From assembly GCA_036346225.1 (NCBI GenBank), contig JARFIW010000884.1, forward strand, positions 3,037,001 through 3,101,000: DNA of 64,000 nt. Direction: 5' to 3'. The stretch is from Platerodrilus igneus. Taxonomy: Eukaryota; Arthropoda; Insecta; Coleoptera; Lycidae. The translations under genes were made by a program, and so were the position numbers. The notes beneath the pieces were generated by a model. The model was not told the DNA's origin. It was given only the letters and a program-made list of their open reading frames with translations, and made no database searches. Positions 43,380 to 53,676 of this stretch are shown here, piece by piece; positions within the stretch are counted from its first letter, which is position 1; every line of letters starts with the position of its first letter.

Positions 43380-44733
43380 CTTTCATGAGGCATCGGTTTG
43401 AATATAGAATCTTTCGTCAAAATTGGGCGAGATTAAGATAGGTGCGGAAGTGATTAATGTTTTAATTTGTTCAAAAGCCTGCTAAGCTTCTAAATTCCAT
43501 TCAACAGATTGACTATTCTTTTTATTTTTAATTAAGGCAGTAATGGGTATAGATATAGTTGAGAGATTAGGTAGAAAAATGCGGTAGTAACTAATCATTC
43601 CTATTAAACGTTTAATTTCGGTAACAGTTTTGGGTGTTTTAAATTTAGTAATCGCGTCGCTTTTAGCAGGATCTGCTCGTAAACCAGTTCCATCGATAAT
43701 AAAACCAAGAAATGTAAGGGAAGAACAGCAAAACTGACATTTCTCACAATTTATTTTAAAACCTGCTGCATTTAGGAGTTTAATTTCGGTAACAGTCTTT
43801 GGTGTTTTAAATTTAGTAATAGCATCGACTTTAGCAGGATCTGTCCGAAGATCAGTTCCATCGATAATAAAACCACGAAACGTAAGAGAAGCACAGCAAA
43901 ATTGACACTTCTCTCAACTTATTGTAAAACCTGCTGCATTTAAGCGTTCAGCAATTTCATTAAGTGTAGCGATATGTTCCGCAAAGGAACTTGAGATGAC
44001 CAATATGTCGTCTAAAAATACAAAGGCACGTTCTTGGTGTTTGATCCATAGTACGTTGTAAAGTTTGTGGTGCATTGCAGACACCAAACGTCAAGAAATT
44101 AAATTCGAACAAGCCGCGTCCTGGAACACAAAAAGCAGTCTTTGGACGTGAAGATTAATCAAGAGGGATCTGATAAAAAGCTTATCTAAAATCGATAAAT
44201 GAGATAAATTTAGCGTTTTGAAGGCGACTTAAGATAGAATCAGTACGAGGTAAGGGATAGGCATCGGCCACAGTTACAGAGTTAAGCTTTCTACTGTCAA
44301 AACAAACACGCCATTCGTCATTTTTCTTACGAACCAATAACACGGGAGACATCCATGGCGAATTTGAAGGAGTAATAACACCGAATTCAAGCATTTTATC
44401 TATTTTGGAATGCAAATGTTTTTGTAATGCAGGTAATAAGGGATATTGACGTTGCTTAAAAGGAACAGCACTACTCGTAGAAATAATATGAGTTGTGGTA
44501 GTGACACAACCAAGTTCAGAAGTATTTAATTTACGAAATTTGTCAATTGTAGAGTTAAAAATTTCATTCTGGGAATCGGTAAGAGAAATTTTATTAGATA
44601 TACCAGCTGACGCACAAGAGTTTGTTTTAAGCGAAGCTTGCCAAGAAAAATCTTGGAAATATAAAGATAAATTAAAAAGTTGGCAAAAATCAACACCAAG
44701 TAAAAATGGGTAAGCTAGTGTAGGCACGATCAA
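43380..44733 (-). pseudogene. Gypsy A2 reverse transcriptase with in-frame duplication and truncated RNase H
   Basis: RT motifs in order: ITPSNSPWMSPVLLVRKK, WRVCFDSRKLNSVTVADAYPLPR, FISFIDF (open to 44182). Then in shifted frames FVFLDDILV with the catalytic DD near 44005-44017, KCQFCCASLTFRGFIIDGTDL and IGMISYYRIFLPNLS. A 168-bp segment (43610-43777 and 43778-43945) covering the RT thumb/connection is tandemly duplicated in frame. RNase H is cut after FYIQTDAS near 43405, and integrase follows directly. Non-functional. Confidence 0.75.
43610..43945 (-). repeat. 168-bp tandem duplication inside A2 RT
   Basis: The unit starting GTTTAATTTCGGTAACAG occurs at 43610 and 43778 with a period of exactly 168 bp (56 codons). 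The two units differ at many positions (by eye near 87-90% identity), which is too much for a very recent slip in one copy. Confidence 0.85.
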
Positions 44734-44739
44734 AAATGG

Positions 44740-44990
44740 AACATCTCGTTTAAGTGACTCTATACGAATTTTTAATTTAAAAGAACCAATTACTTATATT
44801 TTATTGTCGTCGGCTAAATTAATAGAGGTTTTTTCCGGAATAACCTGAAATTTAATATTTTGTTCAGATAATTGCTGTAAACCTTCGTTATTTATAAGAG
44901 AACATGACGAACCTGTGTCCAATAAAGCGATTACATTTAGAGAGCCAATAGAGACAGGTAAATAAGGGCGATTATCTAGAGGTTTTTAAC
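44740..44990 (-). pseudogene. Gypsy A2 aspartic protease
   Basis: In a frame not long enough to stand alone, the minus strand reads RPYLPVSIGSLNVIALLDTG with the protease active site LLDTGSSCSLI near 44905-44930. IPEKTSINLADD follows, and the region runs into the linker preceding RT (PTLAYPFLLGVDFCQL). One stop near 44797 separates it from the RT frame. Confidence 0.65.
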
Positions 44991-44999
44991 ACGTTGTAA

Positions 45000-46166
45000 G
45001 GCATCACATGTAATTTTCCAATGCTCCACCCGAAGGTACTACTACGTCCGCTTTTCTTAGAATTCCAGCAGGTAACTGAGTTAGTTGATGGAGAAACAGG
45101 AAGATTAATACTAGATAGTTTACAAGAAGGTTCTGATTGACATGCTAAGTCAGGTTCTAATAGGCCGAATTGTTTTGCTGGGGGAGGGCGGTATTTATCT
45201 ACACGTAACTTCACTTCTGCAAGCGAGCGGCATAAATCTTTAAACTGAGGTAAAGAGGAGATATATTGTAAAGCTAAACGTTCGAAAAAATATGGATTTA
45301 AATTTCTTAGAAGTTGATCTATAATTTCGTGTTCCGGTGGTTTTTCATCTAATTTGCTATATAAAGTTTCCATTGAGGTAATAAAGAAGATTACGTTTTC
45401 GTTAGGTCCCTGGGTACGATTTTTTATTTCATTCCCCAGAGATCAGTTATATAGCTATGGGGTAAAAAGTCGCGTTTTAAACAAGTAACTGGTTCTTCCC
45501 AGGTAGAAATCTGGTTTCGTATATTTCTCTACCAAATCAAAGCAGAACCAGAAAACAATTCGCCCGCTGAGACAAATAAATCTTAAGCTGTAAAGTTACG
45601 AAAAATTTTAAAATCATTTACTGTATCTAGGAATGACATTAAAGAGATTTGGGAGTCAAAGCCTGAAAAAGATATACCCAACTTATACACAGGTGTAGAT
45701 TTCAGAGTTAGGGGACTCGGTTGCGAAACAATCATATTAGAAAAACAGACGGCAAATTTACATCTGAATCTAAGTTAAGTTTTTCGAGAACGATTCCTTC
45801 AAGTAAGAGAACGTCAGATAAGAAAGTTTGCTTAGTTTCATTAGCTTGTTCATCTTTAAGTAACGATAATAAATCTATACGTTTTAAATGTAGTATGCGA
45901 GATCTAATGCGTTTTAGCTCTAAATTTGAAACTTCTGGATTTGTTTTCTGGATTATATTATTAATATCGTTTAGGGATTGTTTAATCTCAAAGGTATTTT
46001 GTGATAAATCGGAAGTTAGTGTACGAAAAAGTAATTGTCCATTAGCTTCTGGAGCTGATATGGCTTTTAGTTGCAATCGCCTATCGTTTTGGTTAATCGA
46101 AGGTTGAATATTGCGCGATTCGAGTTCAAAAATCGTTTCCAAAGACTTAGGATGTGCCGGATTCAT
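45000..46166 (-). pseudogene. Gypsy A2 gag, decayed
   Basis: The start at 46166 (MNPAHPKSLETIFELESRNI) is followed by a helical N-terminal region. After a frameshift near 45730 the capsid region continues: GISFSGFDSQISLMSFLDTVNDF, SGSALIWYRNIR, WEEPVTCLKRDFLPHSY, ending METLYSKLDEKPPEHEI and PYFFERLALQYISS. This pattern is typical of mdg1/412-like Gypsy gag. The nucleocapsid knuckle is degraded: CWNSKKSG appears where CWNC..GH is expected (near 45050). A 25-bp block just after it (45018-45042) is shared with 9349-9373. Confidence 0.7.
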
Positions 46167-47285
46167 TGTGCTACTATGTTTTAGAAAGTATATATACTAA
46201 GATACGATTAAGGCAAATAATGATAATAGCTTTTTCTAAGAAAATAAATTTTTTCTAAAAGAAATCCACAAAAGTAGTTAATTATTTAAATTATAAGCAA
46301 AAGGTTTAATTCGTGGCAACCAAAGATAATGTGGTAGTTATCTAAAATTTAAAACTAAAAACAAGCTTTTAATAATCTAAAAAAATTCGTTAAGACAAGT
46401 ATATAATCAAACTTAATATGATATCAAAAATTTTTTCATAAGGGATAGCAAATAAAACTGTTAAAATAACTATGAATGAAGATACTTACAAAAGGAATAA
46501 TCCAAGTCCAAAATAACATTTCAGTTCACTCACAAGTGAGGTTAAGATAATTATCAAACACATTCCAAAGGTACATATTTTAGTTTAATCCAAATTGGGT
46601 TGGGTAATTATTTGAGAGAATTAAAATATAAATACACTGTTTTTGTAAAGGAAAAATCTAAATTACTAAGTTTAAAATAACTTGGTCAAATAAAAAGTAA
46701 ACAAACACTATTCAGAATGACAGTCTTAATAAGTTAGATTGACATTTCAAGCTCCCTCAAATGTCACCACGACATAAGATAAAAGGTAACTAGATTTGGT
46801 GTTACCAAATTAAATTTTTTTTTAAAAGTTACTAAAAATAAAACATTTAATTATCGATTTTGAGTGAACCAACTACTTTTCCTAAAACTCAAGTTAAATG
46901 TAAACATTTTTCAAGCTAATATCTTACAAGTTAAAATAAGGTTAAACGGATTTAATTTTCAATGGGTGCCATTGTTAAAAACGGGTCATCAGCTATACTA
47001 TTGCGGGCAATTGTAGTACTATTGCGCAATTGTTAAAACCGCGTAATTTCTATAACACGTATCACCATGTTTTAAGTATGACGCAATAGTCAAATTTTCA
47101 TGCACATTTAAAGTGAATTACCTACACAATATAAGTAAAACAAGTTACTCACTTGGATGGTATTTCGCACCTAAATCTCAGGGTCCATGTTTTGTGGGTC
47201 AGGTTACACCATTTCTGAGTTTCAAATTGCCAATCCGTTTTTCCTGTAACTTTATTTTCTCGTAAGGTTAACGATAAGGATCCAG
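46167..47285 (-). other. Leader of Gypsy A copy 2
   Basis: AT-rich, without ORFs, between the 5' LTR and gag. TGGATCC, 5 nt inside the LTR edge (about 47278-47284), may be the primer-binding site, unlike the TGGCGCC of copy 1. Short repeats ACTATTGCGGGCAATT and ACTATTGCGCAATT occur near 46997-47035. Confidence 0.4.
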
Positions 47286-47551
47286 GTATAAGGAACGATA
47301 GAAGGTAAGATACAGGAACCTACACCCTTAAAAAGAGAAAAGACACACACCACAGATAGATGTTCTTGGCTTCAGGTCTCGTGACTTAATTGCGTCTTAT
47401 AACACTGCGCGCACTTCGCCATTCACTCTGCGCAGGCGCGACTTGGGGACGATGGAAATTGACATTTTTTAATTAAAAAATATCCACGGGAATTTATTTA
47501 CAAATTAAAGCTAACTCTAAAAATGTACATTGCCAAATTTGACATGTAACA
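47286..47551 (-). repeat. 5' LTR of Gypsy A copy 2
   Basis: Direct repeat of 40318-40587 with scattered substitutions, for example the shared phrases AACGATAGAAGG and GTTCTTGGCTTCAG. Confidence 0.75.
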
Positions 47552-47972
47552 AATTTTGAAATTCCCGCCAGGGACGAATTTAAACAATTTTGAACTTCCC
47601 GCCACCGGATACATGTAAATAATTTTAAAATTCCCTCCACCGGATGCATGCTGAAACGAGGTTAAAGCGCTCGCTGGATGGCGCGATGTTGCCAACAAAA
47701 GTTAACCCTGAGTGGCTTATCTATATTAATTTACCTAACCAATGATCAAAGCCTTATAAAGCAGTGAAATCAGTTAGCAACGAGACAGCCAGATTCGACT
47801 AGTTTAACGCTGTAAAAGGAAGTTGGACCTGAGAGGTCCAGGATCGACTAGCTCTAGGCGCGTGTCTCTATATAATACAGGATCTCGTGTGATGATAGTA
47901 ACAGCGCGAAGCCTCTGTAAAATAGTAAAATGTAACGATCCAATGAATATTAAACATATTGATTTTTTTACA
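47545..47972 (+). repeat. Possible solo LTR (TGTAA...TTACA)
   Basis: The block begins TGTAACAAATTTTG, overlapping the edge of the A2 LTR, and ends TTTTTTACA, giving inverted TGTAA/TTACA ends. A TATAAAG at about 47754 and GC-rich promoter-like stretches fit an LTR. Three related units (AATTTTGAAATTCCCGCC and variants, near 47552, 47585 and 47617) form a short tandem array at its start. No target duplication is visible because the left side abuts the other element. Confidence 0.35.
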
Positions 47973-48409
47973 AATATTCTATTTTAAATTTTGAAGGGCC
48001 TCTAGAATATTAATTTTCCGAGGCCTCGCATTTTCTCTGAAAGGCTTTGCAAATAAATCATTTACGTAAGCTGTATTAACATTAAAATTTTAATAATTCT
48101 GAAATGAGAGCCTGAATACTTATTGAATATTTTAGCAGCAAGTTATAATTTATTTAAAAAATGGTGTCATTGGTTTGTCGACTTTCGGAAGGGGTCTAGA
48201 TCCCCAGCCCATCTCCCTTCTCTTGAATGCGGCCTTGCTTTGAGTTAATGTATATGAATTTCCAGAAAATCTAAAACCTAAAGTTACTTTTAAATGGCGC
48301 ACACATACAGGGTTATTATGATTTCAAATTTCTCAACCATTCCAATTCGTTTGAACCATGCCTTTTGGGACAGTCTTGCATGATCGTTGTCCAAAATTTG
48401 CGTATTCTA
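47973..48409. other. Spacer without recognised gene
   Basis: AT-rich sequence. No coding or repeat feature seen. Confidence 0.5.
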
Positions 48410-50105
48410 CTTGTAAGTAAATTAAAATTTCATATCTTTTTCCACAAACTGGATAGTATTTGGAACTGTAAACACTTTATCATAAAAGTATAAATAACTG
48501 AATGGGTTTTACTGTACAACATTATGTGCATGCATATAAATTTAAAAATAAATTTATTATCATTTTGATAACGACGCAGACTATGAACTAAATCATATTA
48601 TGCTTTCAGTATAAAATGTATTTAAGTATATGCTTCTTGGTTTTGATCATTCCTCTATGTACTGATGCTGTTTTTAATACATGTTTAGAAGTTAATAGTG
48701 CAGTACTCTGTGTATACCTAGAGCATGTATCTATTTCTGACAAACAAGACTGGCGAGAATTAACAATAGAGAACAATCAACGACCTGTTAATGAAGTGGT
48801 GGATAAAAAGCTTTCAACATGTTATTTTGAGGGTGCTATAAATTTAGAAGTCTTAATACTTGTTGGATGTGTAAGTGAACTTGATGAAAGCGCGTTTACA
48901 TGTTTACCAAAATTAAAAAACCTTACACTATATAATAATAATATTAAAACTTTTGGAAAGTCAGCGTTTATGTTTGATTCAATAATCGATACATTGGATT
49001 TGCAGCACAATAATATCGAGTATTTTACTAATACAGATATTTTTAGAAATGCACAGATAGCAACAATAAATTTATCATTTAATAAGATTAGACGCCTTTA
49101 TAAACAAACATTGTTAGTTGGAGGATTGTACACTATAATTATAACAAATAATGCAATTTCAAGAATAGATGATTACGCTATCTTTACACCATTTTTAAGA
49201 CATTTGAATTTAGCTCACAACGGTTTGTACTACATTGAAGGACATTCTTTAAATGATTTACAACTTCTGGAAGACTTAGATCTGTCTCATAATGCTTTTA
49301 CCAATTTTACAACAAGATTTTCACTTTACGACTTAAAAACATTAGATTTGTCGTATAACAGCATCGTTTCTATTAGCACAGAGGCATTTATACAAATGTC
49401 TAAATTGCAGCATCTCTATCTTAATAATAATAAGTTAACAAGCTTAACTTCAAATATCTTTCTATCTCAAAAGTCATTGCAGGTGCTGCACTTACATCAC
49501 AATTTTCTTCAAAACTGGACGTTTTTATACAGTAATATAAAAAAAATTATCCGAGAGATATCAATTGAACAAAATCCTTGGCCTTGCGATTGCTTAGATG
49601 AACTTGAAATATTTTTGGCAGCAAATAGTATTAATCAGACACCATGCGATCGCAATTATGCAGGTAATGGCAGTTTCCAGTGTGTATTGCAGTCGCTAGT
49701 GCAGGAAATCGATATGGAACTTGTACTACACAAGGTATGACAGAAAGTATACGAAAACAATTTTTAAATTTGGTTACAACATATGATTGCCAACCATAAA
49801 ACCTATAACAAAAGGAAAAGAGTGAAATATTTTATTAATGCTGAAGTGAGAATGTACCAGTGAATTTTCTTATGATAAGAGCGTTAGCTAGTAGTCTATG
49901 GATAACTAATTTATATTTAAAAAATCATTCACAGTAAATACAAAATTAAATAAAGAAAGGATATAAAATACAAGTTTAACAACCTTTGCAACCTACACAA
50001 CCTTTACAAATCATACATAGATAAACTAAAACCCAAAAGAATTAAAACTAATACCTAATTTCAAACATAACTGAGAAGCGAGTACCACCTTAGGTATATG
50101 AAGGT
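48410..50105 (+). repeat. 1.7-kb duplicated block holding LRR gene copy 2
   Basis: Second copy of 30458-32152, same orientation, about 18 kb away. The match ends at GAAGGT, exactly where a different sequence (GGGTGTGATTTC) begins. Confidence 0.85.
48616..49799 (+). pseudogene. Secreted LRR protein, copy 2 with C-terminal frameshift
   Basis: The frame is intact from the signal peptide (MYLSICFLVLIIPLCTDA) through the nine LRRs to the cap motif NPWPCDC, in parallel with the gene at 30666. At about 49668 one G of a GGG run is missing compared with copy 1. The reading frame therefore ends early at 49740 (374 aa) with a foreign 25-residue tail (SFQCVLQSL...), losing the last cap cysteines. Without the shift the frame would reach a stop at 49799. 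Many amino-acid differences from copy 1 lie in the N-terminal cap. It is either a young pseudogene, a variant with an altered cap, or a sequencing indel. Confidence 0.75.
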
Positions 50106-50153
50106 GGGTGTGATTTCATCGGCACCCTCACTTTCACGTGGGGGATTAAAAAT
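50106..50153. other. Junction between LRR block and minisatellite
   Basis: Short unique stretch. It contains CACCCTCACTTTCACGTGGGGG, which resembles the end of a minisatellite unit. Confidence 0.4.
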
Positions 50154-50545
50154 GGGTGCGTTCGTTTGTGCTACGTTCGTGCTGGTTTGTGCTGCAAACC
50201 CCATCGTTTGTGCACCTTCCGTTCTCGAGATATTAAAAAAAACAAGTTGGGGGTGCTACTAAAACGTCCGCACCCCCACTATTTCAAAGAGGGATATAAA
50301 GTGGTGCATTCGTTTGTGCTACGTTTGTGCTGCAAACCCCATTGTTTGTGTAACTTCCGTTCTCAAGATATTCAAACACAAGTTGGGGGTGCTGCTGAAA
50401 CGTCCGCACCCCCACTCTTTCAGAGGGGGATATAAAGTGGTGCATTCGTTTGTGCCACGTTTGTGCTGGTTTGTTCTGCAAATCCCATCGTGTGTGCTGC
50501 TTCCCTTCTCACGATATTCAAAAAACAATTTGGAGGTGCTGTAGA
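50154..50545 (+). repeat. Minisatellite, three units of about 110-147 bp
   Basis: Units start GGTGCRTTCGTTTGTGC near 50154, 50301 and 50437 (lengths about 147, 136 and at least 108). Each of the first two contains GGGGGTGCT...CGTCCGCACCCCC, an inverted repeat able to form an 8-bp GC stem. TTTGTGCTACG-type words also recur within units. A weaker echo (CGTTTGTGCTCCGTTTGTGCT) is seen at about 50612-50633. Confidence 0.8.
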
Positions 50546-50984
50546 AATGAATTGAACGAGAGTGAGGTGTGTGGTTGAAAGTTCATCAAATTTATTGAAA
50601 GCACCTGTAATCGTTTGTGCTCCGTTTGTGCTACATGGTGCGCTAGTGTTTTTGTTTCACCTCACCCCTCTGGTTAGGATTGTCTTTTTTAACTAAAAAT
50701 ATGCAAATACAACGAGAACAATTTTTTTCCGAAAGCAGTCATGAGACTTTTTAAGAAACAAAAATTTCGTACGGAATCCGAAAATCATATTTATTTTTAA
50801 CCAGCCCTCAACTCCGTGGATCTTCGCCCCGTCGCTCCTTTAAATTTAAAAATTTGTCCAGCAATCAGTTAACAATATTGTATTGTTACGCCAAATTCAA
50901 AAATAACTTTTCTCAACTTTAAACCTGTGAATTTTAGCACCCTGTATTCGGCGTAGGACATCTGGGCTCTACTGGTAAGGTGCA
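50546..50984. other. Spacer without recognised gene
   Basis: No coding or RNA feature recognised. It separates the minisatellite from the GC-rich array. Confidence 0.5.
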
Positions 50985-51770
50985 GCCGGCTGGGCGCCGC
51001 CGTTAGGGCGCATGTGATTTGAACGCGAGAATAGTAGGGCGTGCGCCGTTAAGGCGCCGCCGATAGTGCGCGGGACATTAAGGAGCGAGGAGTAGTAGGG
51101 CGCGAGGACTGTAGTGCGCGACTCATTAGGGCGCTGCCGTTAGGGCGCGAGGGTAGTAAGGACGCGGGCTGTTATATCGCGGGACAGTCGGAATCATAAG
51201 ACACAAAAAGGTTAGGTCGTGAAACTATTAGGGTTACAGAAAAATATTAAATCAACTTAAATAAAATATTAAATGTTTTCTGAGCGGGCGTTTTAACTTT
51301 TTTTCTGTGTTGTTTATTGTTCTAATTATTTTTGTATGGTATTCCTGTGCGTGTTTATATGAAAATGTACTGGTTGAATTTTTGGAGATGCCCTTGACGG
51401 CTAAAATATCGTTCTTTTATTATTTTTAAAGAATGTTTGCTTCTGCGTGGATCAGTATTTTGGCTGCTGGGGGAGCGTTTACAAAAATTCTGCCTGTCCA
51501 TTCTCATCAATACACATACAGGAACACGATTCAAAAAACTACTAGAACATAATAAAACACAAAAGAAGGTTTACGACCAAATTTTTTTTATTTTTGGAAT
51601 TTGATTCGCGTCCTGCTGTCCTCGCGCCCTAATATCCCGCGCGCTTAATGTCCCGCGCCTTATCGGCGGCGCCCTAACAGCTCGCGCCCTACTGTCCTCG
51701 CCTCCAAATGACCCGCGACCTATCGGCCGCGCTCTTACGGCCACGCTCCAATGTCCGGATCCGCCCTTTA
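50985..51770. mobile_element. Candidate non-autonomous element with GC-rich inverted subterminal arrays
   Basis: The left array (about 50985-51190) has repeated words such as TTAGGGCGC, AGTAGGGCGCGAGG and GCGCGGGACATTAAG. The right array (about 51600-51765) is made of the reverse complements (CTTAATGTCCCGCGC, CTCGCGCCCTA, GGCGCCGCC-type words). Between them lies about 400 bp of AT-rich DNA. In an AT-rich genome this mirrored arrangement is typical of subterminal repeats of DNA transposons, where transposase binds. Clean terminal inverted repeats and a target duplication were not found. Confidence 0.5.
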
Positions 51771-52197
51771 TTACCATAGATGAAGTTGAATTAGGTCTCA
51801 CGAACCCTCTGAAGAATTTTAATCCACACCTGTGAACAGATAAGATTGGACAACTGTATAAGTCAACTAATTAGGTTTTAGCAATGTTTATAATGATTAT
51901 ATAAGTATACTATGTATATTTTTTACGTCTACTTTTGAGTGTTGACAATAGACCATAAGTTCACATTGTCAAGACTCAGGGTCGGTTTAAGGGCGCTTTG
52001 AGGTGAATAAAGTCTGAAATAAAGGTTTATTTTTCGTAAAAATTGAACGAATATTTTATTAGGAACAACATAAATAAATAAAAAACTTGTAAAAACTCAA
52101 AATAAAAAAACATTTCATTGGTGAAAACTTAAATTGAAGTGCACATTTCATTAGGACAACTTTGATTACAATAAACTTCTTCCTTGTATCGAACAAA
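51771..52197. other. Spacer without recognised gene
   Basis: AT-rich. It could be the 3' flank of the protease-like gene on the minus strand. No clear signal beyond AATAAA-type words near 52010-52080. Confidence 0.4.
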
Positions 52198-53274
52198 TTA
52201 CAATGTGTATAACGACATGTGACAAGTTACCGTCTTTCGCGACCTAACATTTAAGAACTTGTCCTGAAGATCTTCATACAGTTCCCATTTCAGGCACTTC
52301 CTCCGCCAACAATACGCGGTGTAATGCCCAATCAATAAAGGATCTCCTCCTGCATCAGGCCTGAATGCAAAAACTCCTCTCAAGGTGTAATTTTTTTCGC
52401 CAATTACAATGTGACGGGGAATCACATTTAAACTCACGTTAAACAAAGGACGAAGTCCTTTATTGTCCTGTCGCATATACGGCCATGGTTCCATAAACAG
52501 GTGGGTGTTCGAAATGGTACTCGTATTCGATGAAATGTTACAAGCGTACATTTTGTGCTTTGGTTACTGAACCTTTCATCTATAACCTTTTGTAGCTGAG
52601 TAATGTCATTATTTGCAATATTTGCAGTTAATACGCACGCAAAAAGGTTCTTGTGCGATTACATGTAGGACATTCATCACTTCTTTCTTCGACCGAAAGA
52701 TAGTTTATTAATAATTGTTCCAACAGATAGCATGCTGTACAAGCAGAATTTATATGTGTCAATTGTTCAGTAGGTTTTATAGAATTTGATGAATCGCGAA
52801 AGTAAAGTTCAATAAGAATTTGTCCTCTCTTGGCATAACTTTGTGCAGTAATATAATCACGCAAAATATTACTGATTAATTCAAAAAATTTGAATGATAA
52901 ATTTTCTGTAATAAATGCAGCATAAAGTTGACTGTCTGCAAAAGCGGTACAAATCGGATGCACTGCACTATCAAACGTGCAAGTATTGATAAAGGTGTAA
53001 AACTTTCCGCCTATCTTGATAGATTTAAGCGAAAGAGTATTGCCATTTTTCAGAATGCCTATTATTGATGCTTTTGACTTGCTTAGGTCTGTAGAATGCA
53101 AAATAGTAGGGTCCTTTGTGAGATAGACACTTGTTTTAGTATATTACGTTTAGTACTTTTTACTCCTTTACCTCTCCAATTTTCTACGGGTTCTTCGAGG
53201 TTAGCTTCAGAAGGATCGGCACAGGAGAGGATGGCAGTATAATTGTCTTCACCAATTAACTCATTAGTAGGCAT
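52198..53274 (-). pseudogene. USP/USPL1-like cysteine protease relic
   Basis: On the minus strand three consecutive pieces in different frames add up to one protein of about 350 aa. The N-terminal piece starts MPTNELIGEDNY at 53274. The middle (53101-52628) holds a Cys box, FINTCTFDSAVHPICTAFADS, as in ubiquitin-specific proteases (N-T-C then a helix), and a CX2C pair (CPTCNR). The C-terminal piece (52551-52198) has DPLLIGHYTAYCWRR and WELYEDL, matching the His box and the following Trp/acid region of USP enzymes. Catalytic Cys and His are thus still visible. Frameshifts lie near 53100 and, twice, between 52630 and 52550. Similar proteases are found both as host genes and as passengers of insect transposons. 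Nearby GC-rich inverted arrays favour the second, but linkage is unproved. Confidence 0.65.
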
Positions 53275-53627
53275 AGCAGAGGTAGCTATCAGGATGTTTT
53301 GTTCAGAAGAAATACGTTCTGTAGCGGGCTACCGCTAACGCGTTTTACTAATTTAGAACAAGTAATAACAAAAGTCTCTATTACTCACTATTCACAAGTC
53401 TAATTAACAGTATATACCTCATTTAAAGATGTTTTTAGTCCAATTAACAATGAAACACTATCAAACTAATGCTATTTACAAGCACTAGTATCTTCTTAAA
53501 CTAAATCCTTAACCATAAGTCTTCTTAACAGCACTAAACACTATTATAATAACCAACTAACTATACACGATATGATTTATATACGACATTTTGATATAGA
53601 CTAAACCTCTATAGACTCATCACCGAT

Positions 53628-53629
<2 letters not shown>
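53275..53629. other. Spacer without recognised gene
   Basis: AT-rich upstream flank of the protease relic. A small hairpin GTAGC-GG-GCTAC is present near 53323-53334. Confidence 0.4.

Positions 53630-53671
<42 letters not shown>
53630..53671. repeat. (TA)n tract at the left end of Gypsy E2
   Basis: TA run of about 40 bp, separated from the LTR end by only AGAAT. Confidence 0.95.

Positions 53672-53675
<4 letters not shown>

Positions 53676-53676
<1 letters not shown>

Larger units (their letters stand above)
40318..47551 (-). mobile_element. Ty3/Gypsy LTR retrotransposon (family A, copy 2), decayed
   Basis: Direct repeats at 47286-47551 (5' LTR) and 40318-40587 (3' LTR) enclose, on the minus strand, gag (46166 to about 45000), protease (about 44990-44740), RT (44733 to about 43430), a truncated RNase H and integrase (43341 to about 42750). 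A long 3' region follows (about 42450-40588). The pol C-terminus and 3' region match family-A copy 1 at 2.9-6.0 kb. The LTR start TGTTACATGC resembles that of copy 1, but the LTRs are much shorter (about 270 bp) and otherwise differ. No clear target duplication was found. Frameshifts, a tandem duplication and an internal deletion make it inactive. Confidence 0.8.

Noticed and set aside
50166..50544. ORFs in the 50.15-kb minisatellite on both strands
   Set aside because: They arise from the repeat units, exist on both strands at once and have no start or domain evidence.
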